From NCBI RefSeq assembly GCF_030272615.1, contig NC_081414.1:911657009-911717008 (forward strand): a DNA stretch of 60,000 nt. The letters are read 5' to 3'. This stretch comes from Cryptomeria japonica (taxonomy: Eukaryota > Streptophyta > Pinopsida > Cupressales > Cupressaceae). The position numbers and the translations under genes were made by a program. Shown here piece by piece: positions 36,901 to 48,040 of the stretch (position 1 is its first letter; each line of letters starts with the position of its first letter). Below the pieces are notes generated by a model. The model worked only from the letters and a program-made list of their open reading frames with translations. It had not been told where the DNA came from and did no database searches.

Positions 36901-38820
36901 CTATGATGAACTCCCTCCCTCGAAGCCACCTGGCTTTGACAGAGTCTGAGCCCTAGAAGGACCCACCCCAGGATCATCTCTCCTACCCCCTCTATCTTGT
37001 GGTGGTGGAGGACCCATAACCCCACCATTGGATGCCTGTCTCCTCTGACTCCCTCCAATAGTCATCGCGGTCCGTGATGGTCTGCGGAAGCTCCTCAACT
37101 GCTGCTTTGGTGGCACTGCCCTGTAGTATAGGTCTCGCCAATAACCTATCTCCTCCCCTTCCCATAGAACATAGGCATATCCAACCCCTGTGTCCTCTGT
37201 CACCTACCTCCAAGCCCTCAATGTTGTCTTAGCCTCAGTGTAGCGCTGGATAGCCTGATCCCGCTCCCACTCAGTATCCCTCAGCTGTCTCCTAAGCCTA
37301 GCTATCTCCCTCTCCAGGTCTTGGATCTCATTTGCCTATCCCTGGAAGATCTCCCTTATCTCAAATAGCTCATCCTCCTCCTCCTCGGCCCTCTGTGCCT
37401 CTGCCTATGGCTCCCCCTATACTGGTGGTTGTGCCAGTGCCTCTTCTTGTACCTGTACCTGCCTCTGTCCCTGTCCCTGCACCTATCTAGGACCCTGTGC
37501 TGTTGGCACCTCTAGTGGCAATCCACCACAACCCCTCACCACTCGAGCCTATCTCTCCTCCCCACCCTCACTCCGTGGAGCCACTCTCCTCTCTCCAACA
37601 GCTCCCCACCTCCTCCGTCGGCCTCTCCCCCCACTATCTCCATCATCATCTCCATCCCCACCACCATCTCCATCTATCGGCTCCCTTGGGTCTATCAGCT
37701 GTGGAAAAGGATGCTCAACCCAATATGCAATGTATTCTACATCCATGCCTGCATCCTCAATCTCAGGCCACATATCCCATGGCATAGGCACCATCTCTAC
37801 CAGCTACCTCACAGCTTGATCATACGACAGCAATGGCCCAAAGTCTGCCTTGTCTCGCACTGTCCATGCATACATACCGGAACCCCGTGGCATCCACTAG
37901 ATCCTACCAAACTGCCTACATACCCTGTCAACCAGCTGTCTCTCCAATACATAGGGCGTCCACCCAATCAGATATCTGCTCCTAAAGGTATAGGGTAGAT
38001 CCACTGCATCATCCTCCCACTACTCGCACTCACAGTATGGCCTCCATATCATAGTGTCGATCTCATCCAGGACTCAACGCCAATGCTCCAACCTGCCAAT
38101 CTATGGCTGTGATGTAATCATATCATACAAATGAACAAAGTTGCATCCATGACCCCTGCCCTGAAATGTATCAGTTGGGTAACCGACAGATGCTCATATG
38201 CCCACACCTGTAGCAATGTAGCTCTGTAGCCCAAATCCTACGGATCCATGATAAAAAAAAAACTAATGAAGCTCATAATATAAGTGTGCTAGCACGCACG
38301 GTCCCCAAGCATATTTGGTATGCTGTGTAACCAGTGTCTCCAAGGTGCTCCCGTAGCCTACAGCCAACCCTCGTGTCGCCCTGTCTGGACATAGGAACCC
38401 ACTGATCTCTCCTCCTAACACTGCTGGTAGTGTCAGTCCTGTTGTTGTCATTGTGTCCCATGCCACATGTCTAGCCCTCATCTCTAGTCCTAGATCCTAA
38501 AACACTCGTCTCAGGGCCTCCCTGTCTTCATCTCCATCATAGGGTATCAGCTCCCCATCGATCGGTATCCTCAATATCCTGTAAACATCCTCCAAGGTGA
38601 CTGTCATCTCACCCATAGGCAAATGAAATGTGCAAGTCTCAGAATGCCACCTCTCAGCGAGCGCAGTAAGCAATCCCATGTTTGCCCGAAACTCAGGCAC
38701 ATGCAGAATGTATCACAGACCCATAACCTCAATGGCAGCCCTATCCTCGAATGTCATCTCTGGTCATGACCTCTGCGTCAATGGGAATCTCTCCCGTGAC
38801 TCCAGCATAGGCAAATACTC
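36901..38820 (-). pseudogene. antisense plant mobile domain (PMD) gene, exon 2
   Basis: A single frame of 640 codons runs from 38820 to the TAG at 36901-36903, with no frameshift but roughly 16 in-frame stops. Near the start is the PMD signature CTFHLPMGEMTVTLEDVYRI (about 38640-38580), then ILRIPIDGELI; RYLIGWTPYVLERQ and a QFGRI motif follow near 37990-37900. An acidic Asp/Gly run (about 37670), a Glu/Arg coiled coil (37390-37230) and a Gly/Pro-rich tail ending FEGGSSS close the protein. PMD proteins include Arabidopsis MAIN and MAIL1, nuclear factors of silencing and genome stability, and PMDs also occur inside transposable elements. Many stops look like C-to-T on the coding strand (TGA for CGA, TAG for CAG). 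The gene lies between pol and the 3' LTR of B, in antisense. It is dead in this copy. Confidence 0.75.
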
Positions 38821-38853
38821 CTACAATCAAGCAAATCAATCATGTCAGTCAAA

Positions 38854-39150
38854 GTGACACTCACTGTTCATCACAAAGTGTTGCTTCTATCTTAGAGACA
38901 CTCACTGTTCATAACAAAGTGTTGCTATCTATCCTAGTGACACTCACTGTTCATCACAAAGTGTTGCTATTTATCCTAGTGGTACTCCCTGTTCATCACA
39001 AAGTACTACGTGTTTTTGCACTCCCTGTTCATCATAAAGTGCTGCTCATATTTGCACTCCCTGTTCATCACAAAGTGCTGCTCCTATTGGTATTCCATGT
39101 TCATCACAAAGTACTATGTCTTGGTACTCCCTGTTCATCACAAAGTGCCT
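38854..39150 (+). repeat. tandem array 1 in the PMD intron
   Basis: About eight imperfect copies, 34-43 bases each, of a unit with the core CTGTTCATCACAAAGTGCTG. Related single copies (TGTTCATCACAGAAC) lie near 39320. It is non-coding in all frames when all copies are read. Confidence 0.8.
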
Positions 39151-39354
39151 CGATTTATCTTATCCTAGGGCCTCTACTTGAGTGTATCCTCTTGAGTAGT
39201 TTCCTAATTGGCAATGTATGTTCTATCACAGAATTGTCAATCCTAGCCCTATCTGCTATCTTAGTCTTTCCTAGAGGACCTGCTTGAGTGTATCCTCTTA
39301 ACAACTTATCCAATCGACAACGTATGTTCATCACAGAACTGATGATTTGACCTT

Positions 39355-39652
39355 GAAGACATAAACACGCCTTCATGACATAAACGCGCTTACAGACTGC
39401 ACAAACGTGCTTACAGACTGCACAAACGCGTCTTCTCTGCACAGACGCACCTAAAATATACAGATGTGCCTATGCTCTCCACAGACGCGCCTGTCCTACA
39501 CAGACATGCCCACATTTCACAAACGCACCTGCACAACATAAACACACTCGCATCTGGCACAGATGCTTTTCCCAGCATAGACGCACCTAGCACAAACACA
39601 GACGTGCCTAGCCAACATAGACGTGCCTAGCACCAACATAGACGTGCCTACA
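39355..39652 (+). repeat. tandem array 2 in the PMD intron
   Basis: About 15 irregular copies of a 17-24-base unit around CACAAACGCGCCT or CATAGACGTGCCTA. CpG is frequent and many copies show CG changed to TG or CA. This is a minisatellite, not a CRISPR array: unit lengths vary and there are no conserved spacers. Confidence 0.75.
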
Positions 39653-39764
39653 TGTTTTTGACATTTTTTGACATTATCCTAAAGCGCATTTATTACACTA
39701 CCTAGCATGCATTTATGACAATAATTAATGAGACAAAGTACAAAGGAGGTTTTGAGGTACTCAC

Positions 39765-39833
39765 CGACTCTCCTGCGTCGGCTGGCCTCTGAAATCGGTG
39801 AACATGATCGAATCTGTGAACCAATGTCATCAT
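39765..39833 (-). pseudogene. antisense PMD gene, exon 1
   Basis: 23 codons from the ATG at 39833 (MMTLVHRFDHVHRFQRPADA...) to a consensus 5' splice site. The exon is intact, starts about 90 bases after a TATA box and joins exon 2 in phase. A short first exon followed by the PMD core fits a captured host gene. I infer the exon structure from splice consensus and frame only. Confidence 0.6.
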
Positions 39834-39919
39834 TGCTGACTGCTGCTATTCAATTCTCTCTCTACACTCTGATCTCTTGAATGTGTGGATGACAATAAAG
39901 ATGTATTCCCTTTGTGGTC

Positions 39920-39928
39920 TATTTTATA
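39920..39928 (-). promoter_or_regulatory. TATA box of the antisense PMD gene
   Basis: Minus-strand TATAAAATA, 87 bases upstream of the exon 1 ATG. It lies inside B between the gene and the 3' LTR, so transcription would oppose the element's own. Confidence 0.55.
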
Positions 39929-40070
39929 GACTACCCTAGCCCTAGCCTTAGCCCTCGCCCGAGTCAGTCTTCATTATCTAGTGACTCTGTCACTCTATCC
40001 TATCATGTCAGTCCATTCTAGCATTTCTTTCTTATCAAGAGATTGTCTACGATCTTTCCAGACATTTTCA

Positions 40071-40182
40071 TCCAATCTCTCGAGGGGGCATATCATTCCC
40101 ATATTGGGGCAACTTTGTATCAGTTTATATTATCTTCTTTGAAACAACGCGACAACCTGCATTGTCTCAAAGAGGGGCAAAA
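40071..40182 (+). other. conserved pre-LTR block with polypurine tract of element B
   Basis: It contains TCTCGAGGGGGCATA (40076-40090), a second G run (TTGGGGCAA), CTTTGAAACAACGCGA, and GTCTCAAAGAGGGGCAAAA ending at the LTR. Element C has the same order of motifs before its 3' LTR. CTTTGAAAC and GTCTCAAAG can pair as a stem. The polypurine tract proper is 40168-40182. Confidence 0.65.
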
Positions 40183-40965
40183 TGTAGATACCTAAAATTG
40201 TCATGTCTAATTAAATAAATATCTTTATTTATTTAATTATTTAAGCCTAATTCTTCTATTAATTAAATAAATATTTATTTATTTATTTAATTCATTTATC
40301 CTCTTCTAGCCTTATTTCTCATTTAAATAAATACATTTATTTATTTAAATTATCATTTTCCTAAATTAAATAAATATCTTATTTATTTAATTGATCTCAC
40401 TTCTTCTATTAATTAAATAAATCTTTATTTATTTAATTAATTCATTAACCTTTTCTACCCATGACACATGTCATTCATCTCTTAATTCCTACACTACCTA
40501 CCCTCATTATTTTCTTATTTTCTCTACCTACCCTCTAATCCTAGCCGACCTCTTTTTACACCTCTCAATCTTATCATTCCATTTCTTATAGTGTCTTCTA
40601 TATAAGGAGATGCTTCCTTCATTAGAAAACCCTCACTATGCATTCAGCCCCGACTATGCTTTCAAACTTGCATATGCAATCAGGCCTACTTGCAACCACA
40701 TTTCCATTCTTTGTTGAACTCTTGTGCACATATAAAATATGAGAGCAAATATATCAAGCAAGATCAATGGAGATAGGAAGAATGGAGATCCAAACCCTAT
40801 TGGACATGTGATGGTATAATCTTTGTGATTTCATTTGATTTGCATTGTCTTAGGTAATCTTCATATGTTATGGTGGATCTTTGTTGTTGTTAGGCTAGGG
40901 TTTTGTGGTTGAATTCATTCAGTCTTTCAATATTATTGTTGTTGTTTCCATTTTCACCGTATACA
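40183..40965 (+). repeat. 3' LTR of element B (783 bp)
   Basis: Starts TGTAGATACC, ends GTATACA, and matches 7106-7880 apart from scattered changes and small indels. TATA box at 40599-40605. It is followed by the target duplication AATAC. Confidence 0.88.
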
Positions 40966-42521
40966 AATACTATGTAAAGATTCATTCAAAGTAGTAAATT
41001 GTCTTTCTCTTTGGAAGAATTTTGAAATAGAAGACACACATGTAATAGCATTCACATGGTTGTTGTTGATTGAATCATTGAACTTGATGAAGCTTTTTTT
41101 TGTTTTGAACTTCACAAATGGTTGTTGAACACTCTCCCCCTTATCACTTGGACCCATAGGAGTGGATTGCTCCATTTGACTCACAACCAGTTGATAATTG
41201 TGGAGTGTTGTGCACAACTACGGAAAGGAAGTAAACTCAGACAAAAGAAGATTTTCCCTGATATCTTTTTGTAAATTAGAAATGAAAATTCTTTGAATAT
41301 CATTATCAGGCACATGAAAAGAAATTTGAGCACACAAATGCTTATATCGACCAATGAAATCAAACACTTTTTCTTTAACACCTTGTTTACAATGCATTAA
41401 ATTCGTCAAAGTGATTTTAGGACCAATGTTGTTTTATAATTGTTGGATGAAAGAATTTTCTATTTGTTGAAAGGAAGTGATAGAATAAGAAGGTAGAGAG
41501 AAATACCATTGTAAGGCTTTATCTCTTAGTGTTCTTGTAAACAGTTCTTCAAGCAATCTTTGATCATAAGCAAAATTGGTACGCAAGGTTTGAAATGTTT
41601 TGACATGCGTAAGAGGATCACCTTTTCCCTTATAGAGTTCCAATTGAGGGATCTCAACATATTTAGGTGGTATGACTTTAACAATATCAAGAGAAAGTGG
41701 GCTCGCAACATCAAAGGTGGGCACACTAAACTTGGATTGACTCATGGAAGAAATTTGTTGTTGTAAGGAAGATACGATTGGGGAAAGATTGTTAATTGTC
41801 ATTTTAGTAGAAGAATTGATGTTATACATAGGTGATTGAGAAGGTGGCGTGATGTTGTTGAAATAAGGCATGGGCTGAGAATAAGGTGGTAGGACATTAT
41901 GATAAGTAGGCATTGGTGATGATTGGGTAGGAAAAGGGACACTTAAAGGAGGAATAAAGTTGTTGAAGGAATTGCCCCCTTGTGTCACACTGATTGGTTG
42001 AGGAATAGTAGGAATATTCATGGAAGACATAGGTAATGATGGAGGATTAAATGAAGAAGAGGAATTCCCCCATGACCTATGGTTGTAGGAATGATATTTT
42101 GAGTTGAAGTAGCCATGATGTTGGATGTGAAGATAGGAATACTAGTCATAGGATTAGTCAAAGGAATAGGAGAATTGACTTGTGTTGAAGGTTGTGAGTA
42201 ACCTAGGGTTTGAGCACAACTCTTGATAGGAATGACATTAGAATCAACAATATGTGCAATGCCACACAAGATATCAATTCCATTCCTATCACTTTGAAGA
42301 ATGTGTTTAAGACCTTCAATTGATGGAAGAGCTTCACTATTAGGGTATTCTTGGGACATCCATTGTTGAAAGCTATCAAATTGATTGTCCAATGTGGAAA
42401 GTTGATCTAAAGAAACCCTAGTTAAAGCTTCTTCTTCATCATGGGATCCATCAATGGGGTGAATAGGCACATGATTAGGATGGGAAGAATTAGCATGATC
42501 CTCATTAAAGAAGTCACCCAA
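40966..42521 (-). pseudogene. gag: element A gag
   Basis: The ATG at 42521 (MGDFFNEDHANSS) opens a frame that shifts near 42018 and again near 41220, with a stop near 41410-41433. The first 160 residues are acidic. A Pro/Ser/Thr-rich linker follows, then a retrotransposon gag domain: PQLELYKGKGDPLTHVKTFQ (about 41640), LRDKALQWYFSLP, FDFIGRYKHLCAQI and IFISNLQKDI. These match the gag of C (KFEKYRGKGDPRDHVREFH ... SWFSRLP ... EIFISNLNEEM). The last segment (KFFQRERQFTTLNESLHSI) is cut by element B and the frame continues at 7105 with the knuckle and protease. The CACTA element lies 20 bases upstream of the ATG. Confidence 0.75.
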
Positions 42522-42537
42522 ATTAGGCTACATCTCC

Positions 42538-42540
42538 TCG
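42538..42540. repeat. target-site duplication of the CACTA element
   Basis: TCG at 42538-42540 and again at 52566-52568, directly outside the terminal repeats. Three bases is the rule for CACTA transposons. Confidence 0.85.
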
Positions 42541-42572
42541 CACTAATACATTTGGCCTAAAATTCCGATGGA
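42541..42572 (+). repeat. left terminal inverted repeat of the CACTA element
   Basis: Starts CACTAATACATTTGGCC and ends TTCCGATGGA. It pairs with 52534-52565. Confidence 0.85.
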
Positions 42573-45500
42573 GGTTTCTGAAGGAGAAGGTATATTGTGA
42601 TCAAATTTGATTTTTTTTTGAAAAAATGCCCGATTTCATCAGAATTCTGATGATAATACAACATTTGGCTTTGACGGAGAAGGAATTGGCAATGACATTT
42701 GGGTTTTTTAAGAAAAAGTGCCCGCATTCGTCAAAATTTTGATGACCGTGTGCATTACTTCAAAAAAAAAAGAAAAGACCAATTCATTTCATAAATCCCG
42801 CATCTTTGTCCCATCGACCTCTGCCATTACTTCATCTCGCCTCTTCGTCCTGCCTCTACCATTACAAAACCCCGCCTCTACAAGGAACCAGCCGTGGAAT
42901 GAAGTGGTGATGTAGGAGCAGATATACCAGGATACCAGACGACGGGAAACTTTCCAGCTTCATGGTAGGAATTTTGTTATGTTTTTGTGTTTGTCGTCTA
43001 TTTAGGGGCATTTTCAAGTCTGGGCATTATTTAATGTAATAAGGGCATGTTTTGGGCCCATTTGTAAGCCGTTTGGCATTTTGTTAGGGGTGTATGGGTT
43101 TAGGATTTAAACCGATAACGAGGGAGAACAATCCAGTGGGGTAACAAAATAGAATTAAGTGGGGTTCCCTAAGAGCCTCTCTCCCTTCAACTGAACTGTC
43201 CAGAACCTAACTTCCTCAACTGGGGGTGAACTACCTCCATCCTTTGGACCTACTTCAATCCCTCTTCCACAGGATGGATTCCCCGGGATGGAGCGTAACA
43301 ACTTTGGATCGATCCTCCAACCAAAAAAAAATCAGATGGAATAGATCTTCTTCCACCATATAATAGTAGGGGCATAGAATAGTAGGGGCCCCAGCATAAC
43401 CCCTCTCTCCATTTATCATTATTCTCGCAAACATGACTATAGAAGTGACGAACGTCCATTTAACTATTAAACCATCGATCAATTGATCATTTTTCTCGCA
43501 GACATGACTGGTGAAGTGATCGAAATCAATGACCCTAATCTACACTACACATTGAATGAAGGTTATCCCGAAATCTAAAGCAGTGAAGGTGAGCCTCCAT
43601 CTAGAATGGGGAACCCCTGCAAGGAGAGGTGTTAGTTGTTCCTCACTGCTTCCCTTTGTCCGGCAAAGGCAACAAAGAAAGCAGTCTCAGTGATAGATCC
43701 ATCTCATGATCCTGTGGGCAACTACTACTATAGTTGTCCTTCACTGCTCTATGCTTCGATGTCTGCTACTACTCAAATTAAGGTGAATATGTACAAATTG
43801 AGGTGATATCCCTGCTACAGAACCATGAGAGCACTATGTAGTGATCGAGTACTATTTTTTGTTGATGTTTTGGAAGGGAGCATAAGTGTATTGTTAGGAA
43901 GGTGCTATAAAATGGTGAAAGATGATAAGATAGGGAGGTAAGATAGGGAGGTAAGTGATGAAGGATGTAATGGTGAAAGAGTAAGTTAGGATATGTTAGG
44001 GGTTTGGAAGGTAGGAAAGTGAATGGGGGGAGATAAATTAAGGATGTGAAGGATGGAATGGGGTTAGGTAGGTGAAGTAAAAGTAAGTGTGTATGAGGTT
44101 AAGGTTTAGGATAGGATGTAGGAAAGTGGAGGAGGTTAAGATAGGGGATATGAAAGGTAGATGGAAGGTAATAATGATAGGAAGTGAGGTAAATATTATG
44201 AGGTGTGGGTTAGAAAATAGGGTGTAGGAAATGGAAAGAAGGGTCATATCACTTTGAGAGTTTTCACCAAGATGAGTAGCCCAAGTATGGACCTCAAATC
44301 TTACAAGCCATGAGGATCCACTTGTAGTAGAGGAGCATATACTTGCATCTTGGGAGCTTATTAGGAGTTCACCTTGAATTTGGGAAATACACATATAGGA
44401 GATAGAATATGATCAATACACATTACCTAGCCTCATCATGCATAAATACAAGAGGTATAGACTATAGCAAGCACATATCATGAGCCAAAGGATCATATTC
44501 GAGAGTTGCTTCATCTCCAACCCTCTACATTTTTAAGATCCACAAATGGGGTTGAGGTTAAGTCTTGGTTACTTAGCTTGGACTTATGCTTTGGGTTGCA
44601 TCTATATGTGAGCAACTTAAAGGCATAATTTTCAATGCAATTTTTGAGAGGACTTGATTCCACCTTGTGGTACTGGGAGGATGAAATGCACCAACTCAAA
44701 TTGGAAACCCTCTCCAAATACCATTTTGGAGTGCTTCAAAGTGTGTTCTATTTCAAAATATTTTTGACAGAGATGCATAGATGAGTTTCACAATTTACAT
44801 AATAAGGTTTCATAGTGGCTCAACATGAGAGTTAGTTTTTGGAGTTCTTGTAGTTTGTATATTACATTCAAGACAGGTTACTTGTCAATTATTTCATTAG
44901 GGGTGGAAAGCCCAAAATTTCAGTTTTCCTACACATGGCCAATCCAAATGACTTTAGGGTTGCTATGGAAAAGTCTCTTATGGAAAAGAAGGTACATGGG
45001 AAGACACAAGAGGCATGAGAGAAGTTTGTAACCAGCTATGGCAAAGTTTCTCATTTTAGGTATGAGAGACTATAGGGCTATAAAGCTAGGCCTTCTATGA
45101 CTCAACAACCTTTTAGGGGAGAATCTAGTGTTTTTAGTAATTAGGATCTTCTTATTATGGTGGGGCCTAGCCAACATAGGGTTATATGAGAGACAAATGT
45201 TATTTATATGTTAGTATCAAACAGAGAGTGCCCACAAGGTTTTAGATTAGGTGGACATCCTAGGATGTCAAAGTAGATAGTTGATATGTGGTTCTTTACC
45301 CTCCCAACCACTCAACATATACCACCATGGGTCTTTACCCTCCCAAACACACAAAGGTCAAAGGAAGATTCACTACTTCAACACTCACTTTTTGTGACAG
45401 TCTCAAGCACTTAGGACAGTCACTCCTTTCGTGGCCATTCTTCTTCACACAACACTCTCTAACATTAATTATGATGATAGTGTACCTCCTTAAACCTTCC

Positions 45501-45752
45501 ACCAACACCTAAATCAATACCAAACTCTTTCCCAATCTTGCTAATGGACTAATTAACTTAACTCACTATGAAATTGTGATGGTCAATGCAAGCTTTAGGA
45601 TAGTAGTAATTAGGATCTTCTAATTATTGTGGGGCCTAGCCAGCATAGGGTTATATGAGACAGGGGTAAGTTCAATAGTGATTTCTCCTTCAATTCTTGA
45701 TGAATGCTTCATTTCTTGTTCACTTGGAATTGAATTGATTTTATAATTAAGA
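42573..45752. other. CACTA interior, left part, no gene recognised
   Basis: The left 400 bases are subterminal repeats. Around 43410-43530 two similar stretches (CTCGCAAACATGACT and CTCGCAGACATGACT) suggest a duplicated piece of captured genic sequence; a frame from 43504 (MTGEVIEINDPNLHYTLNEG) runs only 24 codons. From 43870 to 44230 the plus strand is purine rich. A 65-base direct repeat (GTGGGGCCTAGCC) occurs at about 45135-45195 and 45603-45663. No function is assignable. Confidence 0.4.
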
Positions 45753-45869
45753 AATGAACTATTTGGTCAAATGCCTCAAAGAAATATGGTCTAATGAAAT
45801 GCTATGATTGCAGGATATGCACAAACAATGTTTGTTGAAATGGATTTACAAAATTCCAACGAAATCTGA
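45753..45869 (+). pseudogene. PPR gene fragment, plus strand
   Basis: The frame reads NELFGQMPQRNMV, two stops, then NAMIAGYAQTMFVEMDLQNS and a stop. This is the hallmark end and start of plant pentatricopeptide repeats (M-P-x-R-N-V-S-W-N-A-M-I-A-G-Y-A-Q); the two stops replace the expected Ser-Trp. PPR proteins bind organellar RNA. It is only about one and a half repeats long, a captured fragment with no signal to function. Confidence 0.65.
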
Positions 45870-47599
45870 TTGGTGGGTATAAAGTCGGACCCTACAACGG
45901 CTAGTAGCCTTTACCCTCTACAACCTTTGCTAGCATTCTTCCAGTCAGTGCGAAAATGAGAAGTTGACAACATTCTTTCACTTTTAGCTAGCTAAATTTT
46001 TCAAGAATTTTATCTCTAGATTTAATATTTCTTTTCTTGCATGAATCTATTAATTTTGAGATAATAGATCTTGCCTTCATGAATTGATCCTAGTTTATCC
46101 CTTTAACCTTGATTAATTTATTTAGAGTGTTTAGTTCCATTTTAATCCTTTCTTCTATAATTAAATATTATTAAAAAATTGTATTATTGTTCCAAATTTT
46201 GTGGATATTTAGGACTACAAAATTTTTACTAGAGCACGCATCTTGGTACTTCTTACTTTTAGAAGCTCACTCCTCTAATGTTTGATAAGATAGATATGAA
46301 TGATTGACCTTAAACTACATGTTTTTAAAGATGAAGGTGCATTCAGGGTTTAGATGATCTTCCATGACCAAGTTAAAGGAAAGTGATGTAAACCTATTTT
46401 AAAAATTATATTATCATTATACTCAAGCCATTTGGAAAATATAAAAAAATATATCCAATCTCTTAACTATTTTTCTCAAACCTAGCATTTTGTTTGCCCA
46501 TGTGAGTGCTCCATTCCTAGAACTAATAAATAAAGAGTGTATTCATGTAGATAAATGAATTAAAATCAATTTGTGATAGTAAACATTCACATAGCATCTA
46601 TAATTAATTAATTTATGATGGACTTTTAAATGTAATAAATTATCTCCTATAGTTATCTCCTAAAGGAGGGGCAATTAGGTCCATATATGATGAAAATCAA
46701 AATAAATAGTTTGAAGATAATATTAGTTACCTAATGGATATTCCACTTGATTATTTGGTATATCATAACTATTTTGACAAATTTTGAAACCATTAGAGGT
46801 ACCTTTTGCTTCTGTAGATGAGCCATTCATTCATGTTGAAGTTGTGATAGCTTATTTGCCTCTTTATAGACAACAAATTATCCATACAAATTATCACATA
46901 TACTTGTAACCTCCATCCCAAACCATCTATTTCACTCTTCTTCCTTTGTGTACCTCTTTTATTCTTCCATTACCTCTTTGCTTACCTAAATTCAATCCAA
47001 AACATAGTGTATATAGCATCAAAAAAATTCCATATTTGATTAATATTATCCACAACATATCGAAAAGACAAATACCACACTTACTGTGTCATCAACCAAA
47101 AATAATTTACTTATATATTCAAAGAGTTCAATAATGGAGAAACATCCATGCGGTGCTCTACACATGTCCTCGAAGGTTCAAGAAATACTTATCCTCTATT
47201 GGTCCAAACTTTAAATCACTTTCCATGCATGAAAATAATTGCAACCATACATAATTTCCCACCCAATAGATTCTCTCAAACTAGTTTACTATCTTAACAT
47301 AGGGTCAAGGAAAAGCGGACCAAAATAGGAATCCAAGTGTCTTAAAAGCCTTCAAGACCATAGTAGTGAGGATTGAATTTCTTTCTTTAGTGGTATCTTT
47401 CTCTAGATTAATTAGTTGGGGATTCTATTAGGACCTTTTCCTAATTAAAAGAAAAATATAAAGATTACATCCCTAAATATTGCATTCATAATAGAATAAA
47501 TTTCTGCAATATTGAGACTAAATTCATAATAGATTTATAGTGATGAATAAAGAAATATTTAAGATTCTCAAAAATTTGATGTTTTCTTTCTCCCAACCG
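45870..47599. other. CACTA interior, middle part, no gene recognised
   Basis: AT-rich sequence with only short random frames. I see no repeat or motif to report apart from the flanking PPR fragments. Confidence 0.4.
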
Positions 47600-48040
47600 T
47601 CATTAGATATTGGGTGATCTTTGAGGCATTATGTCAAACAGTTCATGTGCCTTGTCTAAGCTTACACATTTTGCATGCATGTGTACCTGGGTAGTTGCAC
47701 TACAACATCTATACTCACTAATCACATTTGGTTGGAAGTTTCTAAATCCATTTCAAACACATTTTATGCATATCCTGCAATCATAGTATTCAATTAGATC
47801 ATGTTTCTTTGATGCATCTCACCAAACAGTTCATGTGCTTTCATGTCTATACTTCCACATTTTCCAAACATGTCAAACAGAGCATTTCCAACCGTAAGCA
47901 TTTGATATTAATTGCCCTTACCTTTTGCTTTGATGGAAGCCCATACTCTGTTCCAAATCTCCCATTTTGGCACAAGTAGAGAGTACGTTGGCAAATAAAA
48001 CTGATTGAAATGGAAATCTATTTGTTGCATTGACTGCATT
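47600..48040 (-). pseudogene. PPR gene fragment, minus strand
   Basis: Reading leftward with frameshifts: FANVLSTCAKMGDLEQSMGF, then VGNALFDMFGKCGSIDMKAH, ELFGEMHQRNMI, a stop, LNTMIAGYA, a stop, NVFEMDLETSNQM, and after a break SLDKAHELFDIMPQRSPNI. These are successive repeats of a PLS-class plant PPR protein (A-K-C-G-S and M-I-A-G-Y-A signatures). The middle matches the fragment at 45753-45869 in the opposite direction, so the same source gene was captured or duplicated twice. Stops and frameshifts make it a pseudogene. Confidence 0.7.

Larger units (their letters stand above)
38821..39764 (-). other. intron of the antisense PMD gene
   Basis: The donor is TCG|GTGAGTACC at 39764 and the acceptor TTGATTGTAG|GAG at 38821. 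Removing the 944 bases joins the exons in phase 0 in the same frame as the long exon 2. Two tandem arrays fill most of it. Confidence 0.65.
7106..40965 (+). mobile_element. element B: Tat-type Ty3/gypsy retrotransposon with antisense PMD gene
   Basis: B has 5' LTR 7106-7880, leader to 10140, gag-pol 10141-19238, a 3' region with an antisense PMD gene (36901-39833), polypurine tract 40168-40182 and 3' LTR 40183-40965. It is flanked by AATAC. It contains element C, a solo copia LTR and a chromovirus-LTR-like insertion; without them it is about 15 kb. The LTRs differ at roughly 4% of positions by eye, so B is clearly older than C. All coding parts carry many stops. Confidence 0.85.

Noticed and set aside
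37497-37998. Plus-strand frames of 95-96 codons opposite the PMD gene
   Set aside because: They are shadows of the minus-strand frame; composition is His/Pro/Leu low complexity and the frames overlap each other.
39355-39652. Regular short repeats that at first sight resemble a CRISPR array
   Set aside because: Units vary in length, have no unique spacers of constant size, and the context is a plant retrotransposon.
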